A stretch of 64,000 nucleotides of DNA from Rhyzopertha dominica (GCA_025024175.1 QCXZ01000001.1:35210942-35274941), one strand, 5' to 3'. Shown: positions 35,227-46,320, counted from the first letter of the stretch. Numbers and translations: made by a program. Notes: generated by a model from the letters alone, not told the origin.

Positions 35227-36352
35227 TTGAATATTATATCCTTTATTTTAAAAAACAGTTATTTTAGCTATGTGGGTAATTTCTACATGCAAGTATTTGG
35301 ATGTGCTATGGGGTCAAAATTAAGTCCAATCGTGGCTCAGTATGTAATGGACACACTCCTTGAAGAAGTAATACCAAAATTATCGTTTAATATAAATTAC
35401 ATAAAAAATTTGTCGACGATTTAATACTAATTATTCCATCTGATGGTATTGAAGAGATAATGCAAGTGTTTAATGATTATGATACAAACATTAAGTTTAC
35501 TATAGAGAAAGAAAGTGATAGATCGATTCCTTTTTTAGATACAAGTGTTTATAGAGACAAAAACAACACTATAAAATTAGATTGGTATAGAAAATTTACA
35601 TCTACAGCAAATAGGTACTTGCATTATAACTCAAACCATTCAAACGAAGTGAAAATAAATTTTATAGTTCAAATGAAAAATAGAATAGAAACACTATATC
35701 ATGAAGACTTTAGGTACAAAAATTTAAAAATTTTAGAATCATTAGTTATAAAAAATGCATACCCAAGAAAAGTAGTAACTAAATTACTTTATAGTAACAA
35801 TAATAGTAACAATTCGATATTGCAAAGTGAGGAAGTTAACGTAACAAATATCTTACAAGGAAATAGTGAACCAAAATAAAATTTGCCATGTTACCATATT
35901 ACAATAATCTGATAGAAAAGTTAATAAACTTATTAAAAGATTATAACATAAATATTGCTAAGAGTACTAAGTTAGTAGGTTCGCTTTATACAAAATTAAA
36001 AGATAAAACNCCATTACTAAATAATACTGATGTGATTTACAAAATTAATTGTACATCTTGCCAAGGCTCTTNCATAGGTCAAACTTGCCAGCAATTAAAA
36101 AATAGGCTGCGTTTACNTAAAAGTGATATCCGTTTAAAACGTGATAGGTGTGCTCTTTCCGGTCATGTTTTAGGTAATTCTCAACACGAAATTGATTTTG
36201 AAAATATAAATATAGTAGCAAAAAAACATAATTTAGGCAAAAGATTAATATTGCAAATGATAAATATTAACAGATGTAATTACAGTATTAACAAAAAAAA
36301 TATACAAAATTTGAGTGTAATTTATACTTATTTACTAAATTATAAGAAGTGA
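35227..36352 (+). pseudogene. Penelope-like RT / GIY-YIG gene, right copy
   Basis: Plus strand, truncated upstream of motif B. It reads VFGCAMGSKLSPIVAQYVMD (motif B), then a one-base frame change, then KFVDDLILIIPSDGIEEI (intact VDD motif C), DRSIPFLDTSVYRD and FRYKNLKILESL, and in a third frame MLPYYNNLIEKLINLLKDYN, YKINCTSCQGS with IGQTCQQLKNRL, and SGHVLGNSQHEIDFENI. Three single N bases lie in the nuclease region. It keeps the catalytic VDD that its inverted partner lost, but it lacks motif A and is frameshifted. Confidence 0.85.
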
Positions 36353-36600
36353 ATCAAATTTTATAATTTTGGTATAGTGATATTTAAATTCTAGATTATA
36401 GAAATTGTATGAATAATGGTTCTTTGATAAAAAAGATGGTATTTACTGAACCAGACTGTTTCGTTTTCTTTTTATTGAAATTCATTATTACAGGAAAACA
36501 AATTGAATAACTTGTCATTTTGAAGTTGATGTCTCAAATATTGTAAGTAAATTTTATGAAACGACCCTTATTATATTGTAATTATATTATTTGTAGCAAC

Positions 36601-36665
36601 CCTGAAGAAGGTGAGAAATAAAGTCCACCGAAAGCTTGGTTTAGAATATAAAGAGTATTCTTAAA
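36601..36665 (+). ncRNA. Hammerhead-like motif, right Penelope copy
   Basis: CTGAAGA at 36602, stem II GGTG/CACC, GAAA at 36630-36633, then GCTT...AAGC closing near 36668 with an inner AGAATA/TATTCT stem. Both inverted copies keep the boxes and stem, and the independent Penelope element at 20-22.5 kb has the same layout in a different sequence. That argues for a constrained structure rather than chance. Confidence 0.45.
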
Positions 36666-36907
36666 GCTAACAGGTCGGTATCCCCGTTAAAACATTAAAA
36701 AAAACTTACTTAAAAAGTTCAAATAAATTTAACCCGTTAAACGCTCATTGAAAAAGAATAGGCCTATTATTCGACTACCCTCAATACCCGCTTACGAATA
36801 CCATTTATGCATTGTGCTGGCTAGATGTTCTAGATATACAGGGTCCGCCATCCAAAACTCTCCAGGCTGGTATTTTCGATATTTTTTTAGGTATCTACAA
36901 CCTTATA

Positions 36908-37276
36908 TACAGGGTTTCTACAAATGATTTATGCATCCAGGGCGCTTATGGAAATTATCGATTAAATCAGTTTGCCACCTCTCAGGAAAGTGACGTGTAC
37001 TTGTCATCTGTCGATTTTTTAATTATTTGATATATTTTAATATGAGAAAACCCCCGAGAGTGTGTATTTTCAACATATTCTGCAGTGTTTTGTGGGATAA
37101 TTAACTTTAAGGTTGCAGAAAGCTCACATTTCGGAACTGTGGGGTGACATTGATCTGCAACCTTCAAAACTATCGCCGTGTAAATTGTAGCTTGACAGCA
37201 GTTACTAAAATGCGGCACAAAGAGTTCAGAAATCAACGCCGCCCGCGTTGCATGAATCATTTATAGAAACCCCGTA
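36908..37276. mobile_element. 369-bp MITE with ACAGGG...CCCCGT ends, copy 2
   Basis: It begins TACAGGGTTTCTACAAATGA and ends TCATTTATAGAAACCCCGTA, terminal inverted repeats of about 28 bp (TTCTAYAAATGATT core). It sits inside the left arm of the foldback copy. The intact foldback copy 1 shows the uninterrupted sequence TTATATGTCAAATTG at the same place. Its partner at 17902-18275 is in the opposite orientation. Confidence 0.85.
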
Positions 37277-37599
37277 TGTCAAATTGTAGGACTTTTTAAA
37301 CTCTTTAAAAATAGCATAGTGAGTGTGCAAAAAATTTTTTCACCGATTATATTTTGCAAATAAAGGTAATTTATGTAAATATTTTTTTACCTTGCCCCGT
37401 ATAATAAATATTGCTTCATAATTGAATGCCGACGTTTGTCTTCTTCAATTTGTGTCATTACAATATTGCGTAATTTTTACTCATTCTGAATGAAATACAA
37501 AAAAATCGTCACCACCATATTCTGTTAATAGGGCTGTTCACATTTTTAAGCGTTGGTTTAACAACTTATTACGGTACAAATTATGGCTACATACACTGA

Positions 37600-38889
37600 G
37601 AGAAATGGGTTATTAGATATAAAAGAAAAGCTTAATGAATTACAACTTGTAGATTTAAAATAGGCGCCAAAAACAACTACCATTATTCAATGCAACTACA
37701 GAATATTATACTAAGAACTTCAATGCATAATATTTAAAATGTTTAGGTATAATAGTCAAGAAATAGTATCATTTAAAACTACATATTTTTAGTTTTCAAG
37801 TACTCTACTTGTAAAAACAACATTCCAGGTAGTTTAAGATATTCAACATATAGTGGTATGCATTACAACTACACATTCATTTATTTTAAAGTATTGTAGT
37901 TGCACAAATTATAATTTTAAATATTAATTATAATCATCATGTAGTAGTATAGTTTGTTTAAAAAAAATAGTTATATACCTACTATATTATAGGCTATTAT
38001 TTTGAACCTACGATGGGTTATAAATTAGGACTCATTTACATAAAAAGATAATATAATTGTATTATTAAAAGTTGAGATTAGTCTTGCTCGTTTTACTACA
38101 TAATTGTCTAAACAATTGAAGCATTTTTGCTATCGTGACACCAGGTATTCGATCTCCTCTTTAAAGAACTTTGCTATCAACAAGGTACGTTTTAGTAGGC
38201 TTAGCTGACTTCGCTGGAAACAAAGTTCTTTGAGGAGGTGATCGAAAATTTGTTGGTACAATACAACAAATTTAATGCCTCAGTTGTTTGGCAATTTTAT
38301 ATAGACGAGTAATAGCACTCAACTTTTATAATAAATTTATTTTTTATGCAAATAGATCTTATTTCTATAACCCGTAGCAGATTGAAAAAAGAAAAACGAC
38401 TTTCATATTAATATTAAACGCCATATCGCGTATACCAAACAGCAACGTTCTGAAAATATCTAAAGCACACGCACCGATATCACAAATATTTAAGAATGTT
38501 ATAATTACAACACTAGTAATTGACAAAAAAAGGCATCTTGTAGAGGTATATTAATGAATTAATTATGAATTTAACATGCCGTAAAAACACTGAAAAGACA
38601 ACTAAATATAATCCATGTGCAGAAATTGGGTTTCTCCGGGTGTCGCGCCTTGTTGGAATATAGTATGTTGCTCCTTGCTCTTCAGAAATTATTACACATA
38701 CATATTTGCCTCGACAGTTCAAAAACCGCTGACGCCCAATTCTGTAGGCAAATCAAATCATTGGTTTTAAAGAAGAAAAATAGAGAAACTTCTTTTCTTT
38801 ACCTCCGGACTATGTTGCAGCTCCTGTCTAACAATAACCTGGACTAACAAGCGTCGATTTAATATTTTGTGTAGTTTGTAACGAGTAAG
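37600..38889. other. Left part of the TA-flanked element; no gene recognised
   Basis: No transposase signature. It contains a 24-bp imperfect inverted repeat (38150-38173 and 38221-38244). Small frames at 38513-38722 (-) and 38617-38847 (+) overlap each other and look random. Confidence 0.45.
38150..38244. repeat. Stem-loop of unknown role
   Basis: CGATCTCCTCTTTAAAGAAC at 38150 pairs with GTTCTTTGAGGAGGTGATCG ending at 38244; the loop is about 47 bases. Pairing covers about 23 positions with few mismatches. It lies in noncoding sequence of the TA-flanked element. Confidence 0.7.
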
Positions 38890-38891
38890 TA

Positions 38892-39216
38892 TAGTCTGTA
38901 AAATCGACTCCTAGGGCCAGGAGGTAGTCCGGGGTGATACCAGAGGTACCGCCCTAATCTTAGTAGTTGATATCAAGCGGCAAATCTGGTACTGCTACCA
39001 GTAAGTAACAAAAAGAATCGGTGTGAATTTGTGTGCCGCTCGCAACTCATTGAAATTTGTACAGACAGATGGGTGGACCAAGCAGGTAAGCAAAAATAGC
39101 CCTTAACCCAAATGATTAGAAGAGTTTAAATTGTATGAAGCACTTTGGAAACAAACATTCCAACATTCCGTATACTGCAGTTCTCAACATGTATATCAAA
39201 GTTTTTGTAATTTCTC
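38892..39216. repeat. Left long terminal inverted repeat
   Basis: It matches 41648-41977 in reverse complement. Landmarks are CCAGGAGGTAGTCCGGGGTG near the outer end and GTTTTTGTAATTTCTC at the inner end. Confidence 0.9.
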
Positions 39217-40119
39217 TTAAATTCTGATTTGATCATAGTTTTTATTTTATCTCGTCTAAAATGTTTAAATGTGAATGTCAGTCCCAGGTTCAATCGGCAA
39301 TAGTACAATCAACATCAAACTTTAACCAAGCTATTCATGGTCTAATAAGTACTTTTAGCGATTTTTGATTTTTCTATTTTTGGCGCGCTAGAATCTTCAT
39401 GCCGTCCGGCGCCATAGACATAATATCGGCTAGATGCCTTTTTGACTGTCCGTCTTGAATTGCATCCGAATTAGGCATTACATTTCGAGATAGTTTCAGT
39501 TTTTTCAACTAGTATTTGATGTGCAATTAAAATCGGTCGCAAAAAGTCGACGCGACGTGACAATCTTACATTTAAATTTGAAATTTGGGATGTTTAAAGT
39601 CGATCTAAAACATTTTCAACTTTGTACGACTTTTTCGGCAATGCGGTCTTTTTTTGGGACTAATTTTCCTGAACGATAAGTGTAATTTCGGATATTTTGG
39701 CGATTTTGTTTTTCGTCTTCGTTTCGGCTAACCCGATTTCCGATAACCGGGTTTTACCGTAAATATATAACTTCTCATTACAAATATTTTATATAAATTT
39801 TGTATTCTGTAACTCGGCTTTGATAACAATTTAAAACTATCTAAATATAACAACATAAACAAATGATTCCATTTTAAAGATACAGTAATTTCAGATTTAT
39901 ATTGGTGGTTGTTTACCTAGGTTTGCGAGTTAATCCTGTTTCTTAAAATTATTGATTACAATAACATCAACAGTTTCCGAGAAAATAACAATTATCCAAA
40001 GTACCTGGGCAACTAATTTATACCTGTTTAAGACGGTAGCACTTTTAGACAGAAAGCGCTTTCTCTTGCATTTAGAACAGATTGAATTTTCGTTAGTGTT
40101 AGTCGTGTTCTTGTAAAAT

Positions 40120-41537
40120 ATGGAAGTGACTTTCGAAAAGCAAGAGCCCCTGTATAAACAATTAAAAGACTGTTGTCGTAATATGGTGTTAAAAGTGCAC
40201 GATTTTTTTTCAAATGAAAAACGTTGTATTGAAGCTTCTGGTGCAATTCCTGTTGACTTTAAAAAAGTGCAAGCAAGAACTGCTGTAGCATGTGGCATTA
40301 GTGTTACATCCGTGCAAAATTATTTGCGTCTTCAACGAAATACTGGTAAGTTTTTTGTAGGCGGTTTAGAATAATTAGTAATAATATATTTTTCCTTAGG
40401 ATCTGTAAATAAACCGGCCTTACAACGAAAAGCTCCTTTAACTAAAGACTTACCGCCAGAAATTAAAGAGCAAATACGGTCCGAAATCTATTCGCTCTAT
40501 GAAAAAAAAGAATATGTAACTTTACAATTACTCGCTAAAACCTTAAAAGACAAAAAAATTTTGGAACTTAGTCTTCCATCTTTAAGTAAAATAATAAAAT
40601 CTTTGGGCTTCCGTTACAAAAAAACGCAAAACAGAAAATGTTTGTGTGAAATGTCTCACATTGTTTCTAAACGCCACGAGTTTCTTCGAAACTATATAAA
40701 AAATTTAAAAAGTGAGTCCCCAAAACCGTTTGTCTTTTTAGATGAGACTTGGATATTTAGTAAAGGTGGAGAAAAGATATCTTGGCAAGACAACAGTGTG
40801 CGTTGCTACCAACAACCAACGAAATGTGGAAGTGGAAAACGTTACATTATTGTGCATGCGGGGGGCAAGATGGGTTTTATACCGGAAGCAGGACAGTGTT
40901 TCGCAAGCGGCAAGAAGTCAGACGACTACCACGAAAACATGAACGCCGTTTTCTTCGAGAAATGGTTTGAGGAGTCTATTTTAAAAAAAACTTGAAGAGC
41001 CATCTATTATAATATTGGACAATGCCTCATATCATAGCCGCAGAAAAAACCCCCAGCCAACTGGTTCATGGCTAAAAAATGATATTATCAGATGGCTTAA
41101 TGAACACCACGTTCACATACCTGCAGATATCTATTTAAAATCCGACTTACTGAAATTGGCCAAAGAAAGTGGCCAAACCGAAAAATGTTTGTATTATGTT
41201 GACGAATTAGCTCATCAATATGGACATGAAATATTAAGGCTACCCCCATATCATTGTCATTTCAATCCTATTGAGCTGATATGGGGAGTAGCCAAAAACT
41301 ATTTCGACAAAAACATTGCGAAAATAGGCTCGAAAGAAGAGGATGTATTAAAAATGTGGGAAGGAGCTTTGGACCAAATTCCAAGTGAAAAATGGGTGTC
41401 GTTCGTGGAACACAGAAAAAATTATTATTAATTCGTCAGAACAAGAAAAAATTATTGATGAAATTAGGCCTCTAATTTTTACTGTAAACACAGAGGATAG
41501 TGAGGACGAAGATTCGGACTCCTTCGAGGATTTTTAA
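40120..41537 (+). pseudogene. DDE transposase with unusually wide D-E spacing, two frame changes
   Basis: Exon 1 is 40120-40345; a 54-bp intron (GTAAGT...CCTTAG) runs 40346-40399; exon 2 continues to TAA at 41537. The N-terminus has a helix-turn-helix-like AVACGISVTSVQNYL. The catalytic domain has FVFLDETWIF (first Asp), IILDNASYHSRR (second Asp) and YHCHFNPIELIWG (Glu), the DDE_3 fold of IS630/Tc1/mariner. Between the second Asp and the Glu are 84 residues, against 34-41 in ordinary family members; wide-spaced relatives (DD82E, Sailor type) have been described. The acidic tail TEDSEDEDSDSFEDF closes the protein. Two single-base frame changes break it: one in an A8 run at about 40985, one near 41410. 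Homopolymer length could be an assembly error. Confidence 0.85.
40346..40399 (+). other. 54-bp intron in the transposase gene
   Basis: Donor G/GTAAGT and acceptor TTTTTCCTTAG/G. Removing it joins NTG to SVNKPALQRKAPL in frame. A stop occurs inside the intron frame, so splicing is required for full-length protein. Confidence 0.8.
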
Positions 41538-41569
41538 ATTTTTATTTTGTATATATTTTTGTATTTTTG

Positions 41570-41590
41570 TATATATTTAATAAAATCTGT
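41570..41590 (+). terminator. Polyadenylation signal of the transposase gene
   Basis: TTTAATAAAATC about 40 bp after the inferred stop codon contains the canonical AATAAA. Confidence 0.6.
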
Positions 41591-41647
41591 ATATTCTAGA
41601 GGATTTAATCTTTGTTTTAATTTTAATTTCTTATAATTGTTCCGTAC

Positions 41648-41977
41648 GAGAAATTACAAAAACTTTGATAAACATTTTGAGAACTGCAGTTTAGGGGACG
41701 TTAGACTTATGTCTGTTTCCAAAATGCTTCATACAATTTAAACTCCTATAATCATTTGGGTTAAGGGCTATTTTTGCTTATACCTGCTTGGTCCACCCAT
41801 CTATCTGTACAAATTTCAATGAGTTGCGAGCGGCACACAAATTCACACCGATTCTTCTTGTTACTTACTGGTAGCAGTACCAGATTTGCCGCTTGATATC
41901 AACTACTAAGATTAGGGCGGTACCTCTGGTATCACCCCGGACTACCTCCTGGCCCTAGGAGTCGATTTTACAGACTA
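41648..41977. repeat. Right long terminal inverted repeat
   Basis: Complement of 38892-39216, with a small divergent patch around 41690-41710 (about 15 bases) where the two arms differ in length. Confidence 0.9.
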
Positions 41978-41979
41978 TA

Positions 41980-43470
41980 CTTCCTTTCCTCATTGCAACA
42001 TTGTAATATTTTTAAAAGTGGCACCAAAACCTAAAAAAAAATAATATTGCTTAAAATGAGAAACAACTGAAGAGTCTAAAAGTTAGTGAAGTTTCTTCAT
42101 ATTATAACTTTGTCTGTTTAAAACTTTTTTAAATTTTATTTAGATATATGCTTGCCTGACTGACTATTTTTTAACTAAAGTACCTAAAATATGTAATTAA
42201 TGCCTTCCTACCTACATTACCCCCAAAATATATTTTATATTTTTGATTAATCCATTATAACATAGTTTTTTAAGTTAAATGATTTGGAAAGAACCTTCAC
42301 TCATTGTGGAACGTTTTCAAACAATTAAGTAGCTTGGACTGATAGTTTCGAAGCTAATTAATTAAGATTAACTTTTCGACTAACTAATTCATCAAAGCAA
42401 CAAATACTTATGATCCATGCCTTATATATCGTAAATCAGGCACCTAAAGTGGCTCTCACTGATAGGTATTATAGATATCACAAAGAAAAACAGTTTTGAT
42501 AACGCTTTCGTACTTGATCACGTGATAACCACGTGTAGTACAATCGCAAAATAGCAGAAGGCGATATTGGGATGATCATCTTTGAATATATTCGACATAG
42601 TCAACTAATTTATATGGGATGTTAGCATTACAATAATACTTTACTCTTCTAACTGACTAGTAGCACACAATTTGTTATTAAACTATAATGCTGTAATAAT
42701 GCTATTTAGACGGCATGGCAGCATTTTTAGGAGCACGACCACACATCTGTTGACAAGCATGTATTGAAACTTGTACTTACCTTCGAATGGATTAACGAGG
42801 TTTTCCAAATTCCAAAGCTTTAATTTGCTTTCTATTTTCAACATTATTTTTTCTTTTTTTAATATCAAAGTTCGTTTGGTGACTATGAAACCACGCTCCA
42901 CGCGGCACTTGCACTGAACTGCTAAACGCCATTACGCTTTTAAAACTAGCCAGTGTTGTCAACTATCTATGCGGAATAGCACCGTATTTCATCATTGAAT
43001 TACCGTATTTGAGTCTCCATTACGGTATCTAACTAGTAAATATTATAGCCTCTGTTTGCTTACTGCCTTAAACATGCAAAGCTTGCGATTAAGGATAATG
43101 GTCATACATCGAACAATTGCTAAACATTGTACATGAATTCTAATTAGCGTATAGTTGGCAACGCTGCGAAAACACATACTCTTGAGCTGTTAATACTACA
43201 ACTACGTATTTAACATTTTAAAATATATAGCAGTAAAATATTCAGCATGTAAAATAACACGACGTAGTTGTAAATACAATAACTACAAAAATTCTGTTCT
43301 TAAAACACACATTTCAAAATATAACATAATGTTCTAAAGGGTCAGTAGTACTAACTAATAATTTTGTATACATAAAGAGCTATATATACAAGATGGAGTA
43401 AATATTGCAGTTAGGGTTATCACGTAAAGTTTTGTAAAAACAACTTAGTAGGACTAAACATGTAGTACTA
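41980..43470. other. Right part of the TA-flanked element; one possible exon
   Basis: A minus-strand frame at 42683-42901 reads VERGFIVTKRTLILKKEKIM and then Leu/Lys-rich sequence; GTAAGT follows a Glu-Gly at about 42781, so a short exon is conceivable. No domain is recognised. A TACCGTATTTGAG / CCATTACGGTA pair near 43000 is a small imperfect inverted repeat. Confidence 0.35.
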
Positions 43471-44087
43471 CATTTCTCTCAGTGTACCCATCGCTGCACA
43501 TAAAACCCCAANAATTTAGAGTAACTTTTAAATAAATCAAGTACAAAGTTCTTTCTAGATAGAGAGAGGCTAGAAAACAATACCTACCCTGCGATGGGGC
43601 TAGTTTGGTTTTCTACGTCACGCACTAGCCTCTCGCAGGGTATATACCATTTTCTAACCTCTCTTTAGAACGAATTTTCTACTTGATTTATTTAAAAGTT
43701 AGATACTCTAAATTTTGGGGTTTTGTGTGCAGCGATGGGTATGTAGGCATAATTTGTACCATAATAAGCTGTTAAACTAACACTTAAAACACTTCATTAA
43801 GAAGGAGTAAAAATTACGCATACGTTGTATTGACACAAATTGAAGAAGAGAATAGTCGACATCCAACTATAAAGCAATATTTATTATACAGGGTAAGGTA
43901 ATATAATGTTTCCAAAAATTAACTTAATTTGAAAAACATCATAATCGGCAAAAAAATTGTTTAGATACTTACTAGGCTATTTTTAAAGAATCTAAAAAGA
44001 CCTACAATTTGACATGTACCTTAAGGTTGTACCAAAAAAAAATAATGAAAATACGAGCCTGGGGAGGTTTAGATGGCGGACGATGTA

Positions 44088-45600
44088 TGTACAGGGATTT
44101 TCTATGATTAAGTAATGGAAATTATGACCATTAGCACAACCATTCCGATGAAATAACGAAGTTGGTGTGCGTTTCCTGTATAACCACAAGTACGACGTCG
44201 TCGAAAAAGTTTTCAAAATATGGAGTGCAAATATCTGGATAACTTTTGTATAGAACACTTATTCGTATTTTCAACGTTTATTGAGTTATGTAAAAATACG
44301 TTCACTTTGGCCACCCTCTATAAACTGACCACCGTAGTTCGATATGCAGTTCTGCGTCATTGGTGTTTTATAAAAGCTGCTAGTGATAATTATTACACAT
44401 ACCATAAATCTCTATCAGAATAAAAAATAATTTATTGACACTTAGAGTCTGTCACAAGACTAACAGTGAGTAGTATATGAACAACGTATTAGATTGGGAA
44501 TTTTACTTCTCGTATAAACACAACCTTTCTATTCCTATCTATTTTTGCATAATAGCTACTCTAGTAACCGTTGATATCAGTGATGCATAATAACTGGTAA
44601 AAATTGACTTTATGAGGTCACTGGCATCGCCAAATTGCTAATTCAACCGGAACCCAGAGCAGCCCGCTGCCATTCTCTTGCCTTAATTTAGAACATTAAG
44701 CTACACATCGAATCTAAAATTAATTGAATGTGTTAAAAACCCATGTGATCATCGAAGGTAAATCAAGGTATGACACACAGTTATGCCTTTATATAGACAA
44801 CTAAATTATAGGTGTCTATTTTGCTTATTGGAATTTACGCAGTCCTGTTTAAAGATTGCCATAATTTCAACTTTTATGACGATAATATCAATAAAAGCTT
44901 TAATAGCTTGACAAAACTGCAATATAGTTACGGAGGTCCAAACTTCAGCTATGTTGTTTTTAGGAAAATATCGAGTGTAATCGATATGCTAAATATGTGC
45001 AAAATAGAATGGTTTAGGTAAAGTCGTTGTAATTAAAATAACAGAGTGGATCCTGCAAATAGTACCTGCCTGCCTACCAAAGCCTCTGCCACTCAAAGTT
45101 GACGTATGTATCTATCCTTATTTGATGACGTCTCTGTTTTGGAGCTATTACATCTGTTCAACCTAATAAATACAGTTATTGTCGGTATTTACGTCAAACG
45201 TCAACCTGGAAAAAACACTAGGATTTGTGCTGTATTTAGAAATGATAATCTCTGACATTTGTATTTATCTTAGGATCTTGTCCTCACTCGCGTCACCTGA
45301 TTACACAGCACCATGAGCAATATTATCCAGAATTACTAATATATAATATTATATAATATATTAATGTAATATCCTAGGTATATAATATAACGGACTTTTA
45401 TTTAAAAAAACTGGTCTAGCAAGCCTATGGAGAACCCTAACTTCAGTGTAAATTACAAAGAAAACTCGTTTGAAAATCGACACAAGTGGCAGTCGAGACA
45501 ATTCAATTTGTTGCACCAGTACTACGACATATTCGTACGTTCACGACAGCAAAAATCACAACTGGACTACTTGATCCGTTTTTTGATGAACGCCTGTTAC
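44088..45600. other. No gene; possible start of another short element
   Basis: TACAGGGATTTTCTATGATT at 44090 has the look of insect MITE termini, but no second end is found. Short frames at 44220-44423, 44812-45021 and 45427-45654 have no signature. Confidence 0.35.
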
Positions 45601-45603
45601 AAT

Positions 45604-46320
45604 ATACATTATACAGGATGCTTGCTAAATATTCGTCATAAATTCAAGGTATGATTCCTGAGGTACTTTTATGAAAAAAAGTTTTGTCGAAAAAATAGTT
45701 CCTAAGGGAAATACATGTCATTTCAAAAAGGGCACCCTTAGACGGTTTTTCTTAATTATTTTCAAACCCGTTCACGCTGAATTTATAAAATTTGGTATAC
45801 TGCACAAACTTTTGAGGCTGAATCAAAATCTGAGCTTAGAGCTACAAATTATTAATCAGAAGCATACCATACTAGAAGGGTTAAGGGTAAAATAACTGTA
45901 TTTTTTATGACACTTTAACTATTTTTAGGTGGATATAGAAATTTTTACATGGATGCACGTTATTATACTAATACGTGTGTAGATGAAATTTCTCTGAGTT
46001 ATTCGAAGGATACATTTTTGCCCTTAGATGATTTCTGGAAAGCCATTTGTGGCGAAGATACGGGGTGATGAAAATGTTGAAAATAAATCTAATCTCCTCA
46101 TTAACTGGCGAGCTCCTTAAAAAGTCCCTGAGTTGTTCCTTATTAAAGTACACACTGCATTGTTATTTAAGATATTACTTTTCCTCAATACCCTATATCT
46201 TGAGAAGAACAAAAAATAATTTTTTGCGCTCACCAGTCAATGAGGAGAATATTAGACTCATATACTAGCTGGCGGTAGTCACTTTAAACAGTTCTTATAA
46301 TTAGGAACCTTTTCATGTAT
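45604..46320. other. Unidentified sequence with a MITE-like start
   Basis: TATACAGGATGCTTGCTAAA at 45610 resembles a terminus of the ACAGGG-type short elements. Frames at 45671-45895 and 45968-46268 do not match known families. A GGAGAATATTAGACTCA segment near 46240 and a GGAGATTAGATTTATT complement near 46090, both beside ACTGGCGAG/ACTGGTGAG, indicate a local imperfect inverted repeat. Confidence 0.3.

Larger units (their letters stand above)
33566..36702. mobile_element. Head-to-head Penelope-like element pair forming a 3.1-kb palindrome
   Basis: The left arm (33566-35080) and right arm (35152-36702) are highly similar inverted copies of a Penelope-like element, separated by 71 bp. The 3' ends point outward; the outermost shared sequence is ACGGGGATACCGACC on the left and GGTCGGTATCCCCGT on the right. 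The 71-bp centre reads on the minus strand as NNHVIISLDVINLFGNI (RT motif A) and is continuous with the left copy, so the left copy is longer and the right copy is 5'-truncated exactly at the join. The junction contains ACATATGTTAGTAACATATG. Confidence 0.9.
38892..41977 (+). mobile_element. IS630/Tc1/mariner-type transposon with about 330-bp terminal repeats
   Basis: It starts TAGTCTGTAAAATCGACTCC at 38892; the right end is its complement, ending at 41977. TA lies on both sides (38890-38891 and 41978-41979), and the joined flanks read AAG-TA-CTT. The terminal inverted repeats extend to about 39216 and from about 41648, roughly 325-330 bp each, with high identity. Inside is one transposase gene with one short intron and an AATAAA signal at 41579. 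The near-identical ends and lightly damaged gene suggest a comparatively recent insertion into the older TA-flanked element. Confidence 0.93.
37594..43484. mobile_element. TA-flanked element with CACTGAGAGAAATG ends, itself interrupted
   Basis: It starts CACTGAGAGAAATG at 37594 and ends with the exact complement CATTTCTCTCAGTG at 43484. It is flanked by TA (37592-37593 and 43485-43486), and foldback copy 1 has the unfilled CTACATACCCATCG. TA duplication and 14-bp perfect ends suggest a Tc1/mariner-like or other TA-specific element. Removing the nested transposon at 38892-41977 leaves about 2.8 kb with no recognisable transposase. Motifs such as GTAGTTGTAG recur near both ends. Confidence 0.75.
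36837..44087. mobile_element. Foldback element copy 2, heavily interrupted
   Basis: It starts TACAGGGTCCGCCATC and ends GATGGCGGACGATGTA. The left part (36837-37593) and right part (43485-44087) together match the 952-bp foldback at 16551-17502. The left arm is split by a MITE (36908-37276), and the element is opened near its first third by a TA-flanked insertion (37594-43484). No clean flanking duplication is visible; the right side abuts another TACAGGG-type start at 44089. Confidence 0.85.

Noticed and set aside
40028..40298. Minus-strand frames over the transposase first exon
   Set aside because: Antisense shadows of exon 1; the plus strand has the start codon, intron and catalytic domain.
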